DNA of 39,023 nucleotides from positions 1 to 39,023 of the forward strand of contig NZ_CVSO01000045.1 in assembly GCF_001180105.1 (NCBI RefSeq), in the 5' to 3' direction. Numbering within the stretch: the first letter of the stretch is position 1; every line of letters begins with the position of its first letter. Shown here piece by piece: positions 15,698-23,822 of the stretch. Below the pieces are notes generated by a model. It saw only the letters and a list, made by a program, of their open reading frames with translations, ran no database searches and was not told where the DNA came from. Position numbers and translations under genes: made by a program. The stretch comes from Candidatus Pelagibacter communis. Lineage in GTDB: Bacteria > Pseudomonadota > Alphaproteobacteria > Pelagibacterales > Pelagibacteraceae.

Positions 15698-18094
15698 ATG
15701 GAATTTAAAAAAATTCAATTAAACGGTTTTAAATCTTTTGCCGATAAAACAAGTTTACTTATTGAAGACGGCCTGACTGGGATAGTTGGTCCAAACGGTT
15801 GCGGTAAATCAAATATCGTTGAGTCTTTAAGATGGTGTATGGGTGAAACATCAGCAAAAAGTATGAGAGGCTCAGGTATGGAAGATGTAATTTTTTCCGG
15901 TACTTCAAACAAACCTTCCAAAAATATAGCTGAGGTAATTGTAAACCTATCAAACGATGGAAGTCTAGGGTCACACAATTATAAACACATTCCCGAAATA
16001 GAAATTAGAAGAAAGATTGAAAAAGATAAAGGATCAAAGTTTCATATAAATGGTAAAGAAGTAAGGGCAAAAGATGCTCAAATGTTTTTTGCTGACCTTT
16101 CAACTGGGGCTCACTCTCCATCATTAATAAGCCAAGGTAGAATTGGATCGTTAGTTACAGCAAAACCAAGTGATAGACGAGCAATACTTGAGGAGGCTGC
16201 GGGAATTTCTGGTTTACATGCTAGAAGGCATGAAGCTGAAGTAAGATTAAATGCTGCGGAAAACAATTTAAAAAGAGCAGATGAATTAAGAAGACAACAG
16301 GAGAAACAATTAGCAAATTTACAAAAACAAGCAGAAGAAGCTGGGAAGTATAAGATGATTTCAGAAGAAATAAAAAAAATTGAAGCAGGTTTATATTTTC
16401 TAAAATTGCAGGAGATAGATAAGGAAATTACTTTAGAAAAAGAAATTAATAAAGACTCTGATCAAGAATTTGAAAATATTACAAATAAAATTAATGAAAT
16501 TGAAAAAAATATAGAGAGTGAAAATGCAACAAATACTCCAATCAAAGAGAAAAATTTTGAGATACTTTCTAAAATCCAAAGATTAAACTTGGAACTTACA
16601 AGTTTGGATGAGGAAAATGATAGAATACAAAGAGAGATCGAAAATTTCAAAAATAGCCTTGTTGAAATCGATAATGATTTAGATAGAGAAAAAAGTATTA
16701 CGATCGATGCTAATTCAAATGAAAAAAGATTAAAAGAGGAAAAAAATGATTTAATCAATATTGATACAAAATATTATGATACTGAAAAAAAATCTAATGA
16801 CGATCTCTTTTCTGTAAAAGATAAACTTAAAAACAATCTTGAAAACGTAAAAAATTTAATCAGTCAAAACCAAAATGATGACGCCATAAAAGCTATTGAA
16901 GAATGCAAAAACATAATTGAAGAATATGCTGAAAGCTATAGCAAAAACCAAAACATAAAGAATGATTCAATTAAAAGAAAAGAAAGAATAAAAATTATTG
17001 ACACTGAAATTGAAAGTTGGAAAAACCTACTTGAAAATTCCGACAAATCAATAAAACAACTTAATGAAAGAAGACAAAAATCATCTAGTCAATTAAATCT
17101 TTTAGAAAATAAACCAAACACTCAAGCAGAAAAAAAAGGGCAACTAACTGAAAATTTAAGACTTTCTGAAATTGAGAAAGAAGAGAATGAAAAATTAATT
17201 GAAATATCAGATAAAAAATCAAACGCCCTAAATCTTGAGCTTTCAGAGATCAGAGAAAATTCTATAGAAATCAGGGAAAGAAAAGCGAGTTCAACAGCAA
17301 CAATTGATGGTCTGTCAAAAAGAAGAATTGATTTGTTAGAGAGAATTGAAAATGAATTAAATCTTGCAGAAAAAGATGTTTTTGAATTCTCAAACTTGAA
17401 AGATCAAAGTGATCTCCCGGATGCGCTCAGTCAAGAGGAATTGCTTGATGAAAAAAAAAGAGAGAGAGACAAATTAGGATCAGTAAATCTAAGAGCAGAT
17501 GAAGAAACAAGTAAATATGAGATTGAAATTAAAAAAATGGAAAAAGATCGATCAGATTTAGTTACAGCCATTGTTAAACTTAAGGAAAGTATTAATGAAC
17601 TCAATCAAAAAGGTCGAGAAAGACTCCTTGAGGCTTTTGAAAAGGTTAATAGAAAATTTAATGAAGTTTATACAAAATTATTTAACGGTGGTAGTGCGAA
17701 ACTAGAATTGGTCGACTCTGATGATCCACTTGATGCAGGTTTAGAAATGTTAGTAAGTCCTCCAGGAAAAAGACTTCAGTCAATAACTCTTCTTTCAGGT
17801 GGAGAACAAGCGCTGACTGCTTTATCTTTAATCTTTGCAGTTTTTTTAACTAACCCTTCACCAATATGTGTTCTTGATGAAGTAGATGCACCTTTGGATG
17901 ACGCAAACGTCACTCGTTTTTGCAATCTCTTGGATGAACTCATAAAAATTACTAAAACAAAATTTATTATTGTTACCCATCACGCACTTACCATGTCAAA
18001 AATGAATAGACTTTATGGTGTAACAATGCCAGAGAAAGGCATAAGCCAGCTAGTTTCAGTTGACCTAGAAAAAGCTGAAAGCATGGTTGCCTAG
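15698..18094 (+). CDS. smc: Short SMC chromosome-segregation ATPase without a recognisable hinge
   Basis: SMC is an ABC-type ATPase that loops and compacts DNA. The N-terminal head has Walker A GPNGCGKSN (residues 31-39) and the Q-loop LISQGRIG. The C-terminal head has signature LLSGGEQAL (about 698-706) and Walker B ICVLDEVDAPLDD (about 725-737) with the switch His in IIVTHH. The protein is 798 residues against roughly 1,150-1,200 for typical bacterial SMC. Residues 232-480 contain no glycine and only two prolines and look like uninterrupted charged coiled coil. No Gly-rich globular hinge and no CxxC zinc hook are visible. The stop abuts the atpI start directly. ScpA and ScpB are not in this window. 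Confidence 0.93.
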   Translation: MEFKKIQLNGFKSFADKTSLLIEDGLTGIVGPNGCGKSNIVESLRWCMGETSAKSMRGSGMEDVIFSGTSNKPSKNIAEVIVNLSNDGSLGSHNYKHIPEIEIRRKIEKDKGSKFHINGKEVRAKDAQMFFADLSTGAHSPSLISQGRIGSLVTAKPSDRRAILEEAAGISGLHARRHEAEVRLNAAENNLKRADELRRQQEKQLANLQKQAEEAGKYKMISEEIKKIEAGLYFLKLQEIDKEITLEKEINKDSDQEFENITNKINEIEKNIESENATNTPIKEKNFEILSKIQRLNLELTSLDEENDRIQREIENFKNSLVEIDNDLDREKSITIDANSNEKRLKEEKNDLINIDTKYYDTEKKSNDDLFSVKDKLKNNLENVKNLISQNQNDDAIKAIEECKNIIEEYAESYSKNQNIKNDSIKRKERIKIIDTEIESWKNLLENSDKSIKQLNERRQKSSSQLNLLENKPNTQAEKKGQLTENLRLSEIEKEENEKLIEISDKKSNALNLELSEIRENSIEIRERKASSTATIDGLSKRRIDLLERIENELNLAEKDVFEFSNLKDQSDLPDALSQEELLDEKKRERDKLGSVNLRADEETSKYEIEIKKMEKDRSDLVTAIVKLKESINELNQKGRERLLEAFEKVNRKFNEVYTKLFNGGSAKLELVDSDDPLDAGLEMLVSPPGKRLQSITLLSGGEQALTALSLIFAVFLTNPSPICVLDEVDAPLDDANVTRFCNLLDELIKITKTKFIIVTHHALTMSKMNRLYGVTMPEKGISQLVSVDLEKAESMVA

Positions 18095-18361
18095 ATGGGT
18101 AAAGAACAGCTTAAAGACCGCCTTAAAAATGCACGTAAAAAGTTAAAAATAGAAAAAGAAAATCCACAAACATCTAATATTGGACAAGCTTTCAAATTGA
18201 GCACTGAGTTAGTAGCGGCTGTATTAGTAGGGACAATTATAGGGTTTATTTTAGATAATTGGTTTGATACTAAACCATGGTTAATAATAATATTTTTTTT
18301 TGTTGGTGTAGTTGCAGGTATTTTAAATGTAATTAGGTCAGCAAAAAAACTACAGAATTGA
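18095..18361 (+). CDS. atpI: ATP synthase-associated protein AtpI
   Basis: This is an 88-residue membrane protein with a charged N-terminus and two predicted helices (ELVAAVLVGTIIGFILDNWF and WLIIIFFFVGVVAGILNVIR), matching the alphaproteobacterial AtpI/AtpQ-like family, which helps assemble the c-ring or takes part in Mg2+ transport. It is the first gene of the F0 operon and begins on the base after the smc stop codon. The family is poorly conserved, so the call depends partly on its place before atpB. Confidence 0.88.
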   Translation: MGKEQLKDRLKNARKKLKIEKENPQTSNIGQAFKLSTELVAAVLVGTIIGFILDNWFDTKPWLIIIFFFVGVVAGILNVIRSAKKLQN

Positions 18362-18365
18362 TTTT

Positions 18366-19100
18366 ATGGCAGCAAATCCAATGTACCAATTTAATGTTTA
18401 TAGAATTGGTCCAGAAATAAAAATAGGTGAAATAGATTTATCCTTTACTAATGCAAGTTTATTTATGGTCATAAGCTCATTAGCAATATTAATAATTTTT
18501 AATTTAGGTGCACAAAAGAAAAATATAATTCCTGATAAAATACAATTGCTCTCAGAACTTGGTTATACATTTGTGTCTAAAATGATAAGTGATACAGCTG
18601 GTTCGAAAGCAAAACCATATTTTTCATTTATATTTTCACTTTTTATGTTTGTTCTTTTTTGTAACATGTTCGGTATGATCCCCTACTCTTTTACAGTAAC
18701 GAGCCACATAATTGTGACATTTGTTTTAGCAGCATTTATTTTCATTGGAGTGACAATTATTGGATTTATTAAGCATGGATTTGGGTATTTAAAACTTTTT
18801 GTACCCAGCGGAGTGCCAGCTGTCTTGTTACCACTAATAGTAGTTATAGAAATTATTTCTTATTTAAGTAGACCCATCAGTTTATCTGTAAGATTGTTTG
18901 CAAATATGATGGCTGGACATACAATGATGAAAGTATTCGGAGGCTTTGTAGTAAGTCTTGGAATTGTCGGTGGATGGCTTCCACTGAGTTTTTCAGTTGC
19001 ATTAACAGGTTTGGAGATATTAGTTGCTTTTCTTCAAGCTTATGTTTTTGCAATTTTAACATGCATTTATTTAAATGATGCATTAAATTTACACCATTAA
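18366..19100 (+). CDS. atpB: ATP synthase F0 subunit a
   Basis: Subunit a forms the proton half-channels against the c-ring. The 244-residue polytopic protein shows the essential arginine helix in LSVRLFANMMAGHTMMKVF and the last helix LEILVAFLQAYVFAILTCIY, with the Q and Y residues that pair with the arginine region. The N-terminus (MYQFNVYRIGPEI) is typical of alphaproteobacterial AtpB. It lies 4 bases after atpI and 16 before atpE. The F1 genes are absent from this window, as expected for alphaproteobacteria, where F0 and F1 are usually separate operons. Confidence 0.97.
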   Translation: MAANPMYQFNVYRIGPEIKIGEIDLSFTNASLFMVISSLAILIIFNLGAQKKNIIPDKIQLLSELGYTFVSKMISDTAGSKAKPYFSFIFSLFMFVLFCNMFGMIPYSFTVTSHIIVTFVLAAFIFIGVTIIGFIKHGFGYLKLFVPSGVPAVLLPLIVVIEIISYLSRPISLSVRLFANMMAGHTMMKVFGGFVVSLGIVGGWLPLSFSVALTGLEILVAFLQAYVFAILTCIYLNDALNLHH

Positions 19101-19104
19101 TCAT

Positions 19105-19111
19105 AAGGAGG
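19105..19111 (+). promoter_or_regulatory. Strong Shine-Dalgarno sequence for atpE
   Basis: AAGGAGG, 5 bases before the atpE ATG at 19117, is a near-perfect Shine-Dalgarno sequence. Most other starts in the window show no such motif or lie within the upstream gene. It fits the need for many c subunits per ATP synthase. Confidence 0.85.
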
Positions 19112-19116
19112 ATAAT

Positions 19117-19344
19117 ATGGAGTTAGAAGCAGCAAAAATGATTGGAGCAGGATTAGCGGCAATTGCTCTAGCAGGAGCAGGAGTAGGAATAGGTATTATT
19201 TTTGGTAACTATCTATCTGGCGCTATGAGAAATCCGTCTGCAGCTCAAAAACAATTTCCAAATTTACTTTTAGGTTTCGCATTAGCTGAGGCCACCGGGT
19301 TGTTTGGACTTGTTGTAGCTTTGATAATTTTATTTGCTTTTTAA
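19117..19344 (+). CDS. atpE: ATP synthase F0 subunit c
   Basis: This 75-residue hairpin protein forms the rotor ring. Helix 1 is Gly/Ala-rich (GAGLAAIALAGAGVGIG), the polar loop is RNPSAAQKQ, and helix 2 carries the ion-binding Glu58 in GFALAEATGLFG. The Gln of sodium-type rings (GVGQG) is replaced by Ile25 and the Ser after the Glu by Ala, so the ring should carry protons. It has the strongest ribosome-binding site in the window. The GTG-started b' gene follows after 6 bases. Confidence 0.98.
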   Translation: MELEAAKMIGAGLAAIALAGAGVGIGIIFGNYLSGAMRNPSAAQKQFPNLLLGFALAEATGLFGLVVALIILFAF

Positions 19345-19350
19345 AGTATT

Positions 19351-19938
19351 GTGAAAAAAATTATTTTACTTAATATTTTTTATTTCTCATTCTGTGCTGT
19401 AGCAGTGAAAAGTGCGGAAAAGGGAGGAATGCCTCAATTGGATCCTGAATTTTGGGTATCGCAAATTTTTTGGTTAACCATAACTTTCGGTACCCTTTTT
19501 TTAGTCCTTTCTAAATTTATCTTACCTAGGATAAGTAAAAACCTAGAACAGAGAAGATTACAAATTTTAGAAAATATTGAGACAGCTGAAAAGCAAAGAG
19601 AACAAAGTGAAAAAAATCTCAAAGAATTTGATCAGATAATTTTTAAAAGTAAAAACAAAGCTAAAGAAGTAATGTTAGCTGCAAGAGAAAAGGTTGTCTC
19701 TGAAATAACCAAAAAAAAAATGAAACTTGATGAAGACTTAACTTCAGAAATTCAAAATGTTGAAAAAGAAATAATTGAGTTAAAGTTATCTTCACCAAAA
19801 AAGATAAACTCAATAGCTTCTAATATAACCAACGAAGTCATAAAAAGGTTGATTGGAACTGATGTAAATGAAAGCAGTGTTTCTGCTTTAGTTGAACAAG
19901 AACTTAAAAAATTGAGCAGGAGCACAAATGGAATTTGA
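19351..19938 (+). CDS. atpF': ATP synthase F0 subunit b'
   Basis: This is one of two peripheral-stalk b-type subunits. It is 195 residues long and starts with GTG. An N-terminal hydrophobic stretch (IILLNIFYFSFCAVAV) precedes the b' hallmark GMPQLDPEFWVSQIFWL, a membrane helix ending near KFILPRI and a long charged coiled coil. The N-terminal segment may be a cleaved signal, as is usual for alphaproteobacterial b'. Its last 11 bases overlap atpF. The b/b' pair shows a heterodimeric stalk of the alphaproteobacterial and photosynthetic type. Confidence 0.94.
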   Translation: MKKIILLNIFYFSFCAVAVKSAEKGGMPQLDPEFWVSQIFWLTITFGTLFLVLSKFILPRISKNLEQRRLQILENIETAEKQREQSEKNLKEFDQIIFKSKNKAKEVMLAAREKVVSEITKKKMKLDEDLTSEIQNVEKEIIELKLSSPKKINSIASNITNEVIKRLIGTDVNESSVSALVEQELKKLSRSTNGI

Positions 19939-20428
19939 CTCAACTTTTTGGGTAGCTATATCTTTTGTTATTTTTTTTGGAGTTCTAATTTATTTTAAGA
20001 TCCCAAAAAAAATAAATGAGGCTTTAGACACAAAGATCTCTGAGATAAAAAACGAATTAGATGAAAGTGAAAAGTTAAGAATAGAAACAAAAAAATTATT
20101 AGAAGACTCTCAATCAAAATTAAGCTCAGCCGTAAAGGAAAGTAAAAAAATTATGGATCAAGCAAAAAGTGATTCTGAAAAAATGGTGAGTGATTTAGAG
20201 CTTAAGTTTGAGAACTCAACTAAAATCAAAAAAGAACTATCTTTAAGCAAAATTAAACAAATGAAGGATGAAGCAGTTAGAGAAATTAAAAATACTTCAG
20301 TTGATGTTGCATTCTCTGCTTCAGAAAATTTAATTAAAAATTCAATTGAAAAATCAAAGCTCGACAATTTATTTCAAAAAAATTTAGAAGATGCTAAAGA
20401 TGCTTTAAAAAAAGCTGGCTCAAATTAA
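19928..20428 (+). CDS. atpF: ATP synthase F0 subunit b
   Basis: This is the second peripheral-stalk subunit, 166 residues, with one N-terminal membrane helix (FWVAISFVIFFGVLIYFKIP) and a coiled coil rich in Lys, Glu and Ser that contacts F1-delta. It is the last gene of the F0 operon, and its ATG lies within the 3' end of the b' gene. The following 43-base gap to crtI is AT-rich with only a weak promoter-like pattern (TTCTTA at 20435, TATAAA at 20458) and no hairpin terminator, so read-through into the retinal genes is possible. Confidence 0.94.
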   Translation: MEFDSTFWVAISFVIFFGVLIYFKIPKKINEALDTKISEIKNELDESEKLRIETKKLLEDSQSKLSSAVKESKKIMDQAKSDSEKMVSDLELKFENSTKIKKELSLSKIKQMKDEAVREIKNTSVDVAFSASENLIKNSIEKSKLDNLFQKNLEDAKDALKKAGSN

Positions 20429-20471
20429 AATAAATTCTTACATTTTTAGAAAAAAAATATAAATTATTGTT

Positions 20472-21929
20472 ATGAAATCCATAGTCATAGGTTCAGGTTT
20501 TGGTGGTATATCTGCGGCTCTTAGGCTGAGAGCTAAAGGCCACGAGGTGACCTTAATTGAAAAACAAAATGATTTAGGTGGTAGAGCAAGAATTTTTAGA
20601 AAGAATGGGTTTTCATTTGATGCTGGACCGACAGTAATTACAGCACCTTATCTGATATATGAGTTGTTCGAACTATTTGGAAAAGATCCAAAAGACTATT
20701 TAAACATAAAACCTTTAGATATTTGGTATCAATTCGTTTTTGAAGATGGCACAAAATTCAATTACTCAGGAAATGAAGAAGAAATGGAAAAACAAATATC
20801 TGCAATTTCTTCAGATGATTTAAAAGGTTATATCAAATTAGTAAATTTCACTAAAAAAATTTTTGAAAAGGGGTATTTAGAACTTTCAGATGTTCCCTTT
20901 ACGAAACCTTTTTTCATGATGAAACAAATTCCATCTTTATTAAAGTTAAAAAGTTATAAATCTGTTTATTCTCTTGTGTCATCATATGTTAAACACGAAA
21001 AACTAAGAAGAATTCTTAGCATGCATCCTCTTCTTGTGGGTGGTAATCCTTTCACTACAACTTCGATCTATGGCTTAATACTATATTTAGAAAAGAAATG
21101 GGGAATTCATTACTCGATGGGGGGAACCGGAAATATAATTAAGGGTCTAGAAACATTAATGAATGAGGAAAATATAAAAATAAAAAAAGGCTTTGAGGTA
21201 AACAAAATTATTTCAAATGGAAAAACAATTAAAGGTATTCGATTGGAAAACGGTGATGAAATTTCTGCTAATAATGTGGTTTGTAATGCTGATCCACCCG
21301 ATGTCTATGAGAGATTATTGAATAAAAAAGACCTGAATTTTTTTTTCAACTTTAAGAGAAAAAGAATGGATTATTCAATGGGTTTATTTGTTTATTACTT
21401 TGGAACTAAAAAAGTTTATAAGAATGTTGCTCACCACACAATTAAGTTTGGTAACAAATACAAAGAACATTTAGATGATATTTTTGATAAAAAGAGACTA
21501 AACGATGATATTAGCTATTATCTGCATCGACCTACAGCAACAGATAATTCGATGGCACCAGATGGATGCGATTGTTTCTATGTTCTAGTCCCAGTTCCTA
21601 ATAATCAATCAAATATAAATTGGTCGGTAAGTGGTGAAAAAATTAAGAATTTAGTAATTGATAAGATGGAAAAGGATTTACTTCCAAAATTAAGAGAAAA
21701 CATAATAGAGGATTTCTACTTAACACCCGACTACTTTGAAAAAGATCTTAACACAAAATTTGGATCAGGCTTTTCAATTCAACCAAAATTTACACAATCT
21801 GCTTATTTTAGATTTCATAATAAGTCTGAAATTTATGATGGATTATATTTTGTCGGTGCTGGAACACATCCTGGTGCTGGTGTGCCTGGAGTTTTATCAT
21901 CAGCAAAAGTTTTAGATAAAATTCTTTAA
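20472..21929 (+). CDS. crtI: Phytoene desaturase CrtI
   Basis: CrtI is the FAD-dependent desaturase that turns phytoene into lycopene. The N-terminal dinucleotide motif is VIGSGFGGISAALRLRAKGH, followed by LIEKQNDLGGRAR and the CrtI-specific FSFDAGPTVITAPYL. The C-terminal FAD motif is GLYFVGAGTHPGAGVPGVL. Length 485 is normal. It is the first of four tightly linked retinal genes; the stop overlaps the crtB start as TAATG. No crtE (GGPP synthase) precedes it, so the phytoene precursor must come from a gene elsewhere. The use for retinal rather than an accumulated carotenoid is inferred from the downstream blh. Confidence 0.97.
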   Translation: MKSIVIGSGFGGISAALRLRAKGHEVTLIEKQNDLGGRARIFRKNGFSFDAGPTVITAPYLIYELFELFGKDPKDYLNIKPLDIWYQFVFEDGTKFNYSGNEEEMEKQISAISSDDLKGYIKLVNFTKKIFEKGYLELSDVPFTKPFFMMKQIPSLLKLKSYKSVYSLVSSYVKHEKLRRILSMHPLLVGGNPFTTTSIYGLILYLEKKWGIHYSMGGTGNIIKGLETLMNEENIKIKKGFEVNKIISNGKTIKGIRLENGDEISANNVVCNADPPDVYERLLNKKDLNFFFNFKRKRMDYSMGLFVYYFGTKKVYKNVAHHTIKFGNKYKEHLDDIFDKKRLNDDISYYLHRPTATDNSMAPDGCDCFYVLVPVPNNQSNINWSVSGEKIKNLVIDKMEKDLLPKLRENIIEDFYLTPDYFEKDLNTKFGSGFSIQPKFTQSAYFRFHNKSEIYDGLYFVGAGTHPGAGVPGVLSSAKVLDKIL

Positions 21930-22777
21930 TGGCGAATAATCTTTTATCAATTCATGCAAAGTCTTTTAGCTGGGCTGGATTTTTCTTGCCTAGCGATGTT
22001 TATAAAAATGGATCTGACCTATATGATTTTTGTAGAATATTAGACGATATTGCTGATGAAGAAATACCTTTAGAGATTAAAAAGAAGAAATTCCTTAACT
22101 ATAAAAATGACTTTATTAACCGCAACATTGAAAACGATAGTATCAAAAAAATACATGGCATAATTAAAAACTTCGATGTATCAGAAAAAATTGTTCTCGA
22201 TCTTTTTGATGGCATTGAGTCTGATTTAAAAGAAAAAATAGAATTAAAATCTAAAAGAGAGCTGCTAGTATATTCTTATAGGGTGGCTGGAACAGTAGGT
22301 TTGATGATGGCAAAAATTCTTAAAGTAAAATCTAAAACAGCTTTGAAATCTGCAATTGATCTAGGGATAGCTATGCAGCTTACTAACATTTCTAGAGATG
22401 TAATAGAAGATAGAAAAAAAAACAGAGAATATATTAAGCATGATCTTTCAAATATTAAAAATACAATCACTACTGCAGATTTGTTTTATAATAGTTGTTT
22501 TAATTCAATCAGAGAAATTCCAATTAGGTGCCGTTTTGCTATATTGGTCGCTCGCAGAGTTTATAGAGAGATTGGTTATAAAATCATTAAAAAAGGAGAC
22601 ATTAAGGAATATAATCGATCTGGAAAAGTTTATGTTACTAAAACTGGCAAAATCGTTCAAACTATTTTAAGTATTTTTGATTTTTTTAGATTATTATTTA
22701 TTCAATCAGATAATTATTACAGAAATGAAGAGCATAATGAAATTGGCTTAGAAATTAATATAGATGAAAGAATTTGA
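21929..22777 (+). CDS. crtB: Phytoene synthase CrtB
   Basis: CrtB condenses two GGPP into phytoene, the first committed carotenoid step. The trans-isoprenyl head-to-head signatures are present: FCRILDDIADE (first Asp-rich motif, residues about 33-43) and LTNISRDVIEDRKKNREY (second, about 152-168), with YSYRVAGTVGLMM between. Length is 282, slightly short for the family but complete over the catalytic helices. It starts within the crtI stop (TAATG) and overlaps crtY by 14 bases. Confidence 0.96.
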   Translation: MANNLLSIHAKSFSWAGFFLPSDVYKNGSDLYDFCRILDDIADEEIPLEIKKKKFLNYKNDFINRNIENDSIKKIHGIIKNFDVSEKIVLDLFDGIESDLKEKIELKSKRELLVYSYRVAGTVGLMMAKILKVKSKTALKSAIDLGIAMQLTNISRDVIEDRKKNREYIKHDLSNIKNTITTADLFYNSCFNSIREIPIRCRFAILVARRVYREIGYKIIKKGDIKEYNRSGKVYVTKTGKIVQTILSIFDFFRLLFIQSDNYYRNEEHNEIGLEINIDERI

Positions 22778-23822
22778 TTATACAATAATTGGTGGTGGTT
22801 GTGCTGGCCTCTCCTTAGCTTACGAGCTTGAAATTAATAACAAGTTAAGTGATAAAAACTTAGCTATTATTGAGCCAAGGATTGAATACCAAAGAGATAA
22901 AACATGGTCTTTTTGGAAAACATTTCCACATAATTTTGAAGATTGTGTGATTAAAAGTTGGGATTCTTTTTCAATTAATATTCCCAATAAATCAAAACAG
23001 ATTGAATGTGAAAGTCTACCATATCAATCTATTGACAGTGGTCTATTTTACAAAAAAACTTTGAACAGACTTAAAGCAAATAAAAATATTCACTTCTTCA
23101 GAAATAAGGAGGATGTAAATACAGAAAATTCATACGTATTTAATAGTGTTCCTAAAATAAATTCAAATGAAAATGATCTTTGGCAACATTTTGGAGGTTA
23201 TGAAATTGAAACGGATAAGAATATATTTGATGATTCTATAATTAATCTAATGGATTTTGATTGTGACCAAAAAGATAGCGTTCATTTTTTTTACACTCTT
23301 CCGTTTTCAAAAAATAAAGCTTTAATTGAAACTACTTGGTTATCAAATATGAAAGATCCTTCAGAAAAAGACTATGACTTTCAGATTAGGGAATATATTG
23401 AAAATATTCTTAAGATTAAAAATTACAAAATTATTTATAAAGAAAAAGGACAAATTCCATTATTTTATCCATTAAATTTAAACGGTGAAAAAAAAATTAA
23501 TATTGGAACAGCAGGTAAAATGACAAGGTTGAGTACTGGATATACCTTTTTGAATATTCAAGAACATTGTAAATATATTGTTAAGAATTTAGATAATTTA
23601 AAAACTTACAGTATCGGAAAAAAATATGAAATTCTTGATAAAATATTTTTAAAAGTGTTGAAAAAGAATGCTCAAAGAATGCCAAATATTTTTTTTGAAA
23701 TCTTTAATTCTAGCTCGGAAACAAGTGTAAAATTTCTCTCAAATAAAAGTAATATTTTTCAAGACTTATCAATAATATCAAAAATGCCAAAGTGGCCTTT
23801 TATAAAGGCTTTATTCAATTAA
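22764..23822 (+). CDS. crtY: Lycopene beta-cyclase CrtY
   Basis: CrtY cyclises both ends of lycopene to beta-carotene. It is of the CrtY flavoprotein type: YTIIGGGCAGLSLAYEL at residues 5-21, RDKTWSFW at about 48-55, the mid-domain FFYTLPFSKNKALIETTW, and GTAGKMTRLSTGYTFLNIQ around 249-267. The length of 352 is somewhat shorter than the roughly 380 residues of enterobacterial CrtY. Its stop overlaps the blh start as TAATG. The heterodimeric and CrtL types are excluded by these motifs. Confidence 0.95.
   Translation: MKEFDYTIIGGGCAGLSLAYELEINNKLSDKNLAIIEPRIEYQRDKTWSFWKTFPHNFEDCVIKSWDSFSINIPNKSKQIECESLPYQSIDSGLFYKKTLNRLKANKNIHFFRNKEDVNTENSYVFNSVPKINSNENDLWQHFGGYEIETDKNIFDDSIINLMDFDCDQKDSVHFFYTLPFSKNKALIETTWLSNMKDPSEKDYDFQIREYIENILKIKNYKIIYKEKGQIPLFYPLNLNGEKKINIGTAGKMTRLSTGYTFLNIQEHCKYIVKNLDNLKTYSIGKKYEILDKIFLKVLKKNAQRMPNIFFEIFNSSSETSVKFLSNKSNIFQDLSIISKMPKWPFIKALFN

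Noticed and set aside
16462-16758. 98-codon ORF antisense to smc, rich in Ser/Phe/Leu
   Set aside because: Its composition is the complement of the Lys/Glu/Asn coiled coil on the other strand, so it is a shadow.
20429-20471. Terminator between atpF and crtI
   Set aside because: The only pairing is TTCT/AGAA around an AT loop, with no GC stem, which is too weak to terminate transcription.
23792-23821. GTG start for blh 30 bases upstream of the ATG
   Set aside because: It would extend into crtY and adds no family-conserved residues. The ATG at 23822 gives the TAATG overlap seen repeatedly in the window.
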